Of a stretch of DNA of 6,479 bases, positions 1-5,546 are shown in pieces. Under the pieces are notes generated by a model. It saw only the letters and a program-made list of their open reading frames with translations. It had not been told where the DNA came from and ran no database searches. The position numbers were made by a program, and so were the translations under genes. The stretch spans positions 1 through 6,479 of the forward strand of contig JACRBO010000152.1 in assembly GCA_016219235.1 (NCBI GenBank). Reading direction: 5' to 3'. The DNA comes from Chloroflexota bacterium (GTDB taxonomy: Bacteria; Chloroflexota; Anaerolineae; Fen-1058). Each line of letters opens with the position of its first letter. The stretch's first letter is position 1.

Positions 1-36
1 CTCAATGTCGATCAACGCCAATTGCCGGTCGAGTAG

Positions 37-140
37 GAGACTGCTTCGTCGCAAAAAACGCTCCTCGCAGTGACGGTCGCCGACGAAGTTTCTGTCCGGA
101 CGCATGCCGGCGAACGGGCATGGAGTTCTCGCAATGACGG
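37..140. repeat. Dispersed intergenic-type repeat with two related copies of a 13-mer
   Basis: The 13-mer ctcgcagtgacgg at 64-76 recurs with one mismatch as ctcgcaatgacgg at 128-140. The first copy closes an inverted repeat (ACTGC at 40-44 with GCAGT at 67-71), and CTTCGTCG (44-51) is inverted as CGACGAAG (81-88). From general knowledge, short elements of this 'gcttcgtcgc...ctcgcaatgacgg' style occur in many copies between genes in several bacterial phyla including Chloroflexota. Whether this one is multicopy cannot be seen from one window. No transposase or coding signal accompanies it. Confidence 0.45.
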
Positions 141-197
141 GTTTAACCTTGCCGCTATGGCGCAGGCCATTCGGCAGCTGAGCGATCAAGCCGCGTC

Positions 198-1340
198 CTA
201 ACCCGTGCGGATCACCACCAATTTATCCGTGCCCGACTCCGCGCCCCAGACTTCACCGGGGCGGCCCAGAATTTGCCGGACACTGGCCGGTGAACTGGGC
301 AGCGTAAAAACCTCGAAAGTCTCACTGGCCGGATCGAAGCGCACCAGCGCATTCGCGCCGAAGTCACTCAGCCACACCTGATCATCCTCATCGACGTATA
401 CGGCATACGCTTGCGGCCCATCGCCCGGCAAACGCCACTCGCGCCACGTGTTCGCCGCCGGATCGTACACCGCCACTTGCCCGCTGTTCCTCTCGCTCAC
501 CCAGATGCGGCCCTGCGAATCGGCCCACACGCGGCGCGCGCCTTGATTGGGCGTGGGCGGATCGATCGGGGTGGCCGCGCCCGTCACCACATCGATCCGC
601 GCGATGTGACTGCCTGCCAGCGAAGCGTAGTACACATCGCCATCCGGCGTGGTCGCGATGCCATACGGACCACGGCCGCGCGGCGCCTCGAAGACTTCCA
701 CTACTTCGGTGGCCGGATCGAGACGGCCATAGACGCCGCCCTGCCCCGTGAACCACAGCACACCGCGCGCATCAAAGGCCGCCGTGTTGAGATTGACGTT
801 GCGCCCGGCGGGCAGCGGAAATTGCTTAACCTCGTCCGTCGCCGGATCGACGCGCACGATGGCGTTCAGGCCGCTATCCGTTATCCACGGTGCACCATCC
901 GGCCCGACGATCACGCCATGCGGCGCAGAACGTGTCCCCAATGGAATGTGTCGCGTCTCGCCTGTCGCGGGATCGAGCCGGCCCAGTGCTCCGGCCGATT
1001 GCGCCGTGTACCAGACTGCGCCGTCCGGGGCCGGGGCTACGTCGTGCGGATGCGAACCAGCCGGCACAGGATATTCTTGCACTTTTGGCTGAACCACTGG
1101 CGACACGGTCGCTGGCGATACAATCGCCGGCGATGCGGTCACTGGCGGTGCAATTGTTGGCGCAGGTGTCGGCGTGGGTTGAAGGGTGGGCGCGAGCGGT
1201 GTGGGAGGGTTCGTTTCGATTGAGGGAGTAGTCGGCGTCCGATCGGTTGCTATCTGCTGATCGATCCCGCAACCGGCCAACAACCATATCAACATTCCCA
1301 TGTAACCGAGATTTCGTCTAAACGCTTTTGAGATTGACAT
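198..1340 (-). CDS. Vgb-like (streptogramin lyase family) seven-bladed beta-propeller lipoprotein
   Basis: The start at 1340 is preferred over the upstream 1388 ATG because GGAGG (plus-strand image at 1347-1352) lies just upstream and the resulting 380-residue protein begins with a clean lipoprotein signal: basic MSISKAFRRN, hydrophobic core, then lipobox L-A-G-C with Cys24. Residues 32-87 are a Pro/Thr-rich spacer. Residues 88-380 contain about seven propeller repeats of the form 'PDGxxWxT...xxRxDPATxxxxxFxLP' (W110, W152, W196, Y237, W280, W323, W365), as in the virginiamycin B lyase/NHL group. It is probably anchored to the outer face of the membrane. Family membership does not imply antibiotic inactivation: most such proteins have unknown ligands. 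In Vgb an essential His lies about 14 residues before an essential Glu; the similarly placed E283 here has Arg269 at that spacing, so lyase activity is doubtful, though my alignment is by eye. It is transcribed divergently from the small-protein/kinase pair. Confidence 0.85.
   Translation of the reverse strand: MSISKAFRRNLGYMGMLIWLLAGCGIDQQIATDRTPTTPSIETNPPTPLAPTLQPTPTPAPTIAPPVTASPAIVSPATVSPVVQPKVQEYPVPAGSHPHDVAPAPDGAVWYTAQSAGALGRLDPATGETRHIPLGTRSAPHGVIVGPDGAPWITDSGLNAIVRVDPATDEVKQFPLPAGRNVNLNTAAFDARGVLWFTGQGGVYGRLDPATEVVEVFEAPRGRGPYGIATTPDGDVYYASLAGSHIARIDVVTGAATPIDPPTPNQGARRVWADSQGRIWVSERNSGQVAVYDPAANTWREWRLPGDGPQAYAVYVDEDDQVWLSDFGANALVRFDPASETFEVFTLPSSPASVRQILGRPGEVWGAESGTDKLVVIRTG
1097..1171 (-). 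repeat. Five imperfect 15-bp tandem repeats encoding a pentapeptide linker
   Basis: Five consecutive 15-bp units start at 1097, 1112, 1127, 1142 and 1157, for example ctggcgacacggtcg and ctggcgatacaatcg. Read on the minus strand they encode pentapeptides such as ASPAI, VSPAT and VSPVV in the spacer (about residues 57-82) between lipid anchor and propeller of the Vgb-like lipoprotein. Unit length is a multiple of three, so copy-number change would lengthen or shorten the tether without breaking the frame. Confidence 0.75.
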
Positions 1341-1378
1341 CTTGACCTCCTCCAGTAAGCCACATCGATGCTGATGAA

Positions 1379-1387
1379 ATTGTAACA
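1379..1387 (-). promoter_or_regulatory. Extended -10 candidate for the lipoprotein gene
   Basis: On the minus strand this reads TGTTACAAT, a TGn-extended -10 with one mismatch to TATAAT. It would start transcription near 1372, giving a leader of about 30 nt that carries the GGAGG ribosome binding site. No convincing -35 hexamer lies at the usual distance, which is tolerable for an extended -10. Prediction only. Confidence 0.45.
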
Positions 1388-1408
1388 TGCGGACTTCAGC
1401 CTGCTACC

Positions 1409-1417
1409 TGCTATAAT
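1409..1417 (+). promoter_or_regulatory. Consensus extended -10 promoter for the small protein and kinase
   Basis: The sequence TGCTATAAT is a perfect extended -10 (TGn plus TATAAT at 1412-1417). Expected start of transcription is near 1424, about 20 nt before the ATG at 1445, leaving room for GGAG at 1434-1437. No good -35 is visible 16-18 bp upstream. It faces the minus-strand -10 at 1379-1387 across only about 20 bp, so the two promoters probably compete or share regulation. Confidence 0.6.
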
Positions 1418-1444
1418 CGGGTTACAACCTCATGGAGCCTGCTC

Positions 1445-1630
1445 ATGCAACTCACGTATCGATTGGGCGACGTACTAACGCCTGAACTCTTTGCCAAACA
1501 TGATGAATTGATCCGCAACTTCCTAGTCTTTGAACACATCCCGTTCGATGCGGCCAACCTGCCCGACACGCAGCTGACCGAACGCAAGATTCGCGAACTC
1601 GTCGAAGAAATTGCCGCCGAACAACAGTAG
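1445..1630 (+). CDS. Small hypothetical protein, 61 residues, preceding a histidine kinase
   Basis: I do not recognise this protein. It has a good start: GGAG at 1434-1437 with 7-nt spacing to the ATG, behind a consensus extended -10. The product is soluble and acidic, with no signal peptide, membrane helix or cysteines. The middle (FLVFEHIPFDAANLPDTQLT) looks compact with hydrophobic and aromatic residues, and the end, about residues 44-61 (TERKIRELVEEIAAEQQ), is a likely charged amphipathic helix. It ends 41 bp before the kinase gene on the same strand with no terminator between, so the two are probably co-transcribed and the protein may be a partner or regulator of the kinase. That link rests on position only. 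The strong upstream signals make it more likely a real gene than a chance frame. Confidence 0.65.
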   Translation: MQLTYRLGDVLTPELFAKHDELIRNFLVFEHIPFDAANLPDTQLTERKIRELVEEIAAEQQ

Positions 1631-1671
1631 CGCGACTGCCTGCATGGTTTGCGCTCAAGGCTGACACTCGC

Positions 1672-2781
1672 ATGGAAACGGCTTCGACTCCCTCAGACGC
1701 ACCGCACAACCCGGTGGCCGGTGAGATTGCGCGCACATCAGACGAGAAACTCGCCGCGGTTTTTCGCCTCAGCCCCGATATGATTCTCGTTTCCACCCAG
1801 GCCGATGGCCGCTGCCTGGACGTGAACGCCGCCTTTCTGCATCACACTGGCTACACCCGCGATGAAATCATCGGCCACACGACGCGCGAATTGAGTTGGT
1901 GGAACAACCCGGACGATCACCGCAAGCTGCTGGAGCAGTTGGCGCGCGACGGCGCAGTGCGCGGCCTGGAAGTAGAATATCGCCGGAAATCCGGCGAAAT
2001 CGGCTATGCGGTGCTGACCGCCGGGCGGATCGTCATCGACGGTGAGCCATGTCTGATCGCGATGGCGCAGGATGTCACCGACTACAAGCAGGCACAGGCC
2101 GACCTGCACAGCCGCAACGACGAACTGGATGCGTTCGCCCGCACCGTGGCGCACGACCTCAAAAGCCCGCTGGGCAACATCGTCGGCTTCGGCGAGTATT
2201 TGCAGGCGCGGCCCGATCTGCCGGAAGCCACCCGCCAGGACTTCATCAATACCATCGTCCGCAACGCCTTCAAAATGCAGAGCGTCATCGACGAACTGCG
2301 GCTGCTGGCGAAGCTGCGCACGGGTGACGCACCGCTGCAACCGCTGGATATGAGCCGCCTCATCGGCGAGGCGCAGCACCAACTCACCTTTATGATCGCC
2401 GAAAGCAGCGCAGTCATCGCTGCGCCCGATCACTGGCCGGCGGCCCTGGGCTACGGCCCGTGGGTAAAGGAAGTCTGGATCAATTATCTCAGCCACGCCA
2501 TCAAATATGGCGGCCAGCCGCCGCATATCGAACTGGGTAGTGATGTGCAGCCGAACAATACCATTTGCTTCTGGGTCAAACACGACGGGCCGGGCCTGCC
2601 GCCTGAACTTGAGGCCCGGTTCTTTCAGCCCTTCACGCAATTATCCACGGTGCGCGCCCCCGGCCACGGGCTGGGGCTGTCCATCGTGCGGCAGATTGTG
2701 GAGAAGATGGGCGGGCAAGTGGGTGTCGATACTGCGCCGGGCGGCTGCCGGTTTTGGTTTACCTTGCCTGTGGCAGACTGA
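1672..2781 (+). CDS. Cytosolic PAS-sensor histidine kinase with altered ATP-binding motifs
   Basis: The 369-residue protein has no membrane segment. An N-terminal PAS domain spans about residues 25-137 (FRLSPDMILV, GYTRDEIIGH, MAQDVTDYKQ), followed by a short coiled linker and a HisKA dimerisation domain with the H-box FARTVAHDLKSP, in which His161 would be the phosphorylated residue. The HATPase domain (about 225-367) keeps the F-box RFFQPF and the glycine-rich G2 box GHGLGLSIV (331-339). Two canonical positions are changed: the N-box reads NYLSHAIKY, with His275 where Asn is normal, and the G1 box reads HDGPG, with His304 where the adenine-contacting Asp of DxGxG is normal. Kinase activity is therefore uncertain. 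No response regulator gene is adjacent. The ATG at 1672 is the first usable start; only a weak AAGG at 1657-1660 precedes it, so translation may depend on the upstream small gene. A terminator follows. Confidence 0.9.
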   Translation: METASTPSDAPHNPVAGEIARTSDEKLAAVFRLSPDMILVSTQADGRCLDVNAAFLHHTGYTRDEIIGHTTRELSWWNNPDDHRKLLEQLARDGAVRGLEVEYRRKSGEIGYAVLTAGRIVIDGEPCLIAMAQDVTDYKQAQADLHSRNDELDAFARTVAHDLKSPLGNIVGFGEYLQARPDLPEATRQDFINTIVRNAFKMQSVIDELRLLAKLRTGDAPLQPLDMSRLIGEAQHQLTFMIAESSAVIAAPDHWPAALGYGPWVKEVWINYLSHAIKYGGQPPHIELGSDVQPNNTICFWVKHDGPGLPPELEARFFQPFTQLSTVRAPGHGLGLSIVRQIVEKMGGQVGVDTAPGGCRFWFTLPVAD

Positions 2782-2805
2782 AGGCCGCCACTACCATCGC
2801 ATGAT

Positions 2806-2843
2806 ACTTCCGCAGTCAAGGCCGACTGTGGAAGTTTTTGTTT
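2806..2843 (+). terminator. Rho-independent terminator after the kinase gene
   Basis: A 12-bp stem pairs 2806-2817 (ACTTCCGCAGTC) with 2824-2835 (GACTGTGGAAGT), with one G-U pair and the six-base loop AAGGCC. A T-rich tract (2835-2843, TTTTTGTTT) follows directly. It lies 25 bp past the kinase stop codon and isolates the kinase unit from the sigma factor operon. Confidence 0.88.
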
Positions 2844-2867
2844 GCTGTGATTAAATCGCCGGTCTCG

Positions 2868-2880
2868 AGTGTATAACACT
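2868..2880. promoter_or_regulatory. Palindrome overlapping a -10-like element upstream of the sigma factor
   Basis: AGTGT (2868-2872), ATA, ACACT (2876-2880) is a perfect 13-bp inverted repeat. It contains TATAAC (2872-2877), which resembles a -10 box and is 41 bp before the sigma factor ATG. This could be a promoter with an operator on it. No convincing -35 is visible and I see no clear ECF-type -35/-10 pair that would indicate autoregulation. Confidence 0.3.
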
Positions 2881-2918
2881 GTAGAACGTACTTCATCCCG
2901 GCAATCAAACGGACATAA

Positions 2919-3500
2919 ATGCCAGACCTTGATAGATTGATTCAACGTTGGCAGGCTCACGACGAACGCGCCGCCGAAACCCTCTTTGAGCAGTTTCGAG
3001 ATCAGGTGTATCGCCTGGCTTACGGCCTGCTGGATCACCCGGCAGAGGCCGAGGAAGTAACACAGGACGCCTTGAACTACGCGCTCGCAAACATCAAACG
3101 CTACGATTCTAGCCGCGCCAGCTTCTCGACCTGGCTGCACACGATCACGGTGAGCCGCTGCCGCAATCGGTATCGACGGCGCGGCCCGATCAATGTGCCG
3201 ATCTTTAGCTGGCTTGAATCCGGCCAGGATGTGATCGATCCAGCGCTTGGCCCCGAACGTCGGGTCAGCCGCGACGAGACGCGCGGTCAGGTCTGGCAGG
3301 CGGTTCAGGCATTGAAGCCGCCACTGCGTGAAGCGATTCTATTGCGTTACTGGGCCGGGCATACTTATCACGAAATGGCGGACATCCTGGGCTGCCCGCT
3401 CGCCACGGCGCAATCCCGCGTGCGGTTGGCGTACGAGCAACTTCGCACACGTTTGACGCTGGCCGATTTGGTCACACTGGAAGAGGAGCAAGCCGTATGA
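2919..3500 (+). CDS. ECF (sigma-70 family, group 4) RNA polymerase sigma factor
   Basis: The 193-residue length is typical of ECF sigma factors, which carry only regions 2 and 4. Region 2 spans about residues 20-88: LFEQFRDQVYRLAYGLL, the acidic AEAEEVTQDAL segment for core binding, and FSTWLHTITVSRCRNRYRRR for -10 recognition. A linker of about 30 residues leads to region 4 (about 122-178) with PPLREAILLRYWAG and the helix-turn-helix TYHEMADILGCPLATAQSRVRLAYEQL, which would contact the -35. It directs polymerase to a dedicated regulon when freed from its anti-sigma. The stop codon overlaps the next start (ATGA at 3497-3500), implying translational coupling to the anti-sigma gene. Only a weak GGA precedes the ATG, so synthesis is probably modest. 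I cannot assign an ECF group number by eye. Confidence 0.93.
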   Translation: MPDLDRLIQRWQAHDERAAETLFEQFRDQVYRLAYGLLDHPAEAEEVTQDALNYALANIKRYDSSRASFSTWLHTITVSRCRNRYRRRGPINVPIFSWLESGQDVIDPALGPERRVSRDETRGQVWQAVQALKPPLREAILLRYWAGHTYHEMADILGCPLATAQSRVRLAYEQLRTRLTLADLVTLEEEQAV

Positions 3501-5476
3501 ATAACCATCTTAGTGCCAGGCAACTCAGCGGTTATATTCATCAGACACTGAATGATGCGGCGCGGGAAACCATTGACGCGCATCTGGCGAGCTGCCAGCT
3601 GTGTCGCGGACAGCTGGCCGAACACACCGCCCTGCAACAAAACATTCGCTATGAACTGCTGGGCAAACTCAACAGCGTGCATGCCCCACTGACTCTGACG
3701 TTTGAGAGTACAACATCTCGCCGTCGTCGAACGAACAGCCTGGCGGTGCTCTGGCGACAATCGATGCGCGTGTTTGGCGGCCTAGCCGCGCTGGTCGTGA
3801 TGGCGGTAGTGGTCACCGGCGTTATCCTGGCGGTTCGTCAGCCGACGACCAGCCCGGTCGTCAACCCTTCTTCATCGCGCGTCGTTTCCACAACCGGCTA
3901 TGTGGACGGTTGGTATACATATGGTGGCGATACCAAAGATTATGAGGTTGGGCTTGATGCTGGGATTGTTCATTCCGGGAAAGCCAGTGGGTACATCAAA
4001 TCGAAAGTCAGCAACCCAAAGGACTTCGGCAATTTGATGCAGATGATGCTGCCCGATCTCTACGCCGGTAAGCGCTTGCACCTGTCAGCTTACCTCAAGA
4101 CCGAGCAGGTGGAAGGACGCGCCGGATTGTGGATGCGGGTCGATGGGCCTCAAGGCTCAATGACCAGCATTGACAACATGGTTAATCGACCCATTCGCGG
4201 CACGACAGATTGGCAGAAATATGACGTGGTGCTGGACGTCCCGGCTGATAGCGCCAACATCGCTTTTGGCGTTTTGCTTAATAGCAGCGGGCAGGTCTGG
4301 ATCGACGACGTGCAGTTTGAGGTAGTGGGGACGGACGTGGCAACCACCGCCGTGACGGAAGAAATGATGGCAGCGGAAGTGACGCCAGAACCTACACCCA
4401 GGCCAACGCTCGAAAGTACGCCATCGCCAGCGGACCTGACCGCACTCGCTCAACCGACTAATTCCAGCTTTGAAACGGACACGACCGGATGGACACTCAT
4501 GGGCGACGTCCAGGATTATGTGAGCGGCGTGGATTCGACGGTCACTTTCGACGGTCAGGGCAGCGGCATTCTGGCCTGGGATACCTCCAAACCGATCGGT
4601 CTGGCGAAACTCGTGCAATCGATCAAGGCCAAGCCGTATCGCACTCAGCGGGCACGCATCTCCGCGTGGGTCAAATCCGATCAGATCAGCGAGCGGAGGG
4701 CGTATTTCTTCGCCACCGTTGACTCCACTAATAGTGAGCTGCCACTCTCAAGCAGCTGCCTCATGAGCAGTGTGACCTGGCAGAAGTGTGAGCTGGTACT
4801 TGATGTGCCGGACACGGCCACTCGCATCGACTATGGTATTTCGCTGGACGGTCAGGGGCGTGCCTGGCTTGATGACGTACAGGTCGAAATAGTCGGCAAA
4901 GATATTCAAGTCACTGCCTACCTCGGCCAACCGGATCTTGGTCAAATACGAGTGCAAGGTATCGATCTGGATGGGAACATGCCTGATTGGGGTATTTACG
5001 GCGGTCGTCCTCAAGCCTACGAGATGGGTTTCGACGACACCGTCGCGCACACTGGCCAATCGAGCGCGTATATCAAATCGACAACCTCGATCGCGGCCAC
5101 GGACTTTGGAACGTTGAGTACCGGGGTTGCGGCCGGTTATCGTGGTAAACGAGTGCGGCTATCAGCCTACATCAAAGCAAATAACGTCAAGGCCTGGGCC
5201 GGCCTGTGGATGCGGGTCGATGGGCCTTCAGGGAAGATATACAGCCTTGACAATATGGAGGACCGCTCCATTCAGGGAAACAGCGACTGGCAGAAATATG
5301 AGGTTGTGCTGGATGTGCCAGACGATAGTACCTTTGTTGCTTACGGCGTCTTATTGAGTGGCGAGGGCGAAGTGTGGTTCGACGATGTGCAGCTGGAAGT
5401 CGTCGGCGACGATGTGCCAGTAACTGACCTCTATCACCGACAGCCGCTTAACCTAGACTTCGAGATCTCGAAGTAG
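3497..5476 (+). CDS. Transmembrane ZAS-type anti-sigma factor with three extracytoplasmic beta-sandwich-like domains
   Basis: The start codon overlaps the sigma factor stop (ATGA). Residues 1-60 form the anti-sigma domain with the zinc-type motif H29-x3-C33-x2-C36, as in zf-HC2/ZAS proteins that hold ECF sigma factors. A basic stretch (RRRR at 75-78) precedes one membrane helix at about 92-113, placing the rest outside. The exterior has three related domains: D1 about 136-279, D2 about 328-470 and D3 about 496-638. Each ends with DWQKYxVVLDVP-like and VWxDDVQxEVVG strands; D1 and D3 also share AGLWMRVDGP, while D2 has diverged there and carries two cysteines (C421, C431). A Thr/Pro linker (296-311) separates D1 and D2. 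The domains look like jelly-roll carbohydrate-binding folds, but no ligand can be read from the sequence. At 659 residues it is far longer than simple anti-sigmas of 80-250. Signal release might involve ligand binding or regulated proteolysis. Confidence 0.88.
   Translation: MNNHLSARQLSGYIHQTLNDAARETIDAHLASCQLCRGQLAEHTALQQNIRYELLGKLNSVHAPLTLTFESTTSRRRRTNSLAVLWRQSMRVFGGLAALVVMAVVVTGVILAVRQPTTSPVVNPSSSRVVSTTGYVDGWYTYGGDTKDYEVGLDAGIVHSGKASGYIKSKVSNPKDFGNLMQMMLPDLYAGKRLHLSAYLKTEQVEGRAGLWMRVDGPQGSMTSIDNMVNRPIRGTTDWQKYDVVLDVPADSANIAFGVLLNSSGQVWIDDVQFEVVGTDVATTAVTEEMMAAEVTPEPTPRPTLESTPSPADLTALAQPTNSSFETDTTGWTLMGDVQDYVSGVDSTVTFDGQGSGILAWDTSKPIGLAKLVQSIKAKPYRTQRARISAWVKSDQISERRAYFFATVDSTNSELPLSSSCLMSSVTWQKCELVLDVPDTATRIDYGISLDGQGRAWLDDVQVEIVGKDIQVTAYLGQPDLGQIRVQGIDLDGNMPDWGIYGGRPQAYEMGFDDTVAHTGQSSAYIKSTTSIAATDFGTLSTGVAAGYRGKRVRLSAYIKANNVKAWAGLWMRVDGPSGKIYSLDNMEDRSIQGNSDWQKYEVVLDVPDDSTFVAYGVLLSGEGEVWFDDVQLEVVGDDVPVTDLYHRQPLNLDFEISK
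4128..4150 (+). repeat. Exact 23-bp direct repeat, copy 1 (domain D1)
   Basis: This segment encodes the core of LWMRVDGP in domain D1 of the anti-sigma factor. It is identical over 23 bp to 5205-5227 in domain D3, 1077 bp downstream and in the same reading frame. It marks a fairly recent domain duplication or gene conversion. Confidence 0.85.
5205..5227 (+). repeat. Exact 23-bp direct repeat, copy 2 (domain D3)
   Basis: Identical to 4128-4150. The surrounding protein is also similar between the two domains (SAYxK, LWMRVDGPxG, DWQKYxVVLDVP), so this is part of a longer diverged repeat rather than an isolated motif. The middle domain D2 lacks this exact sequence. Confidence 0.85.
5457..5474. 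repeat. 18-bp perfect palindrome at the 3' end of the anti-sigma gene
   Basis: ACTTCGAGATCTCGAAGT is its own reverse complement, with no spacer. It covers the last codons and the first base of the stop codon of the anti-sigma gene and sits 14 bp before the terminator-like hairpin. A spacerless palindrome favours a dimeric protein site or chance over an RNA hairpin. Function unknown. Confidence 0.6.
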
Positions 5477-5488
5477 ACCTCACTAACC

Positions 5489-5523
5489 ACAACGAGGCGA
5501 CCTTTCTCCGGTCGCCTCGTTGT
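5489..5523. terminator. Hairpin terminator between convergent genes
   Basis: A perfect 14-bp stem pairs 5489-5502 (ACAACGAGGCGACC) with 5510-5523, with the loop TTTCTCC. It lies 12 bp past the anti-sigma stop and 23 bp past the stop of the opposing glucosidase gene. The trailing T content is modest (TTGTTATT on the plus strand), so efficiency is uncertain, but the stem is symmetrical and could serve both directions. Confidence 0.75.
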
Positions 5524-5546
5524 TATTCGCAGAGATTCGCGTTCGG

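Noticed and set aside
1097..1171. CRISPR-like array
   Set aside because: The units are only 15 bp, directly abutting with no spacers and in frame inside a coding linker.
411..1223. 270-residue plus-strand open frame over the lipoprotein gene
   Set aside because: The product is Arg/His-rich and low-complexity, typical of an antisense shadow; the minus-strand propeller repeats and lipobox are clearly real.
1341..1388. Longer start for the lipoprotein at 1388, adding 16 residues
   Set aside because: The extra residues would run through the GGAGG ribosome binding site and predicted promoter and would place a non-hydrophobic tail before the lipoprotein signal.
1738..2640. 300-residue open frame antisense to the histidine kinase
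   Set aside because: It is a mirror of a high-GC coding frame: the plus-strand kinase has full domain structure, while the antisense product shows no recognisable motifs and no ribosome binding site.
4157..4618. Minus-strand open frames of 60-153 residues within the anti-sigma gene
   Set aside because: No motifs or start signals; they lie opposite a well-supported repeat-containing protein.
4128..5227. Direct repeats as ends of a mobile element
   Set aside because: They are in-frame parts of homologous protein domains, with no transposase, target duplication or terminal inverted repeats.
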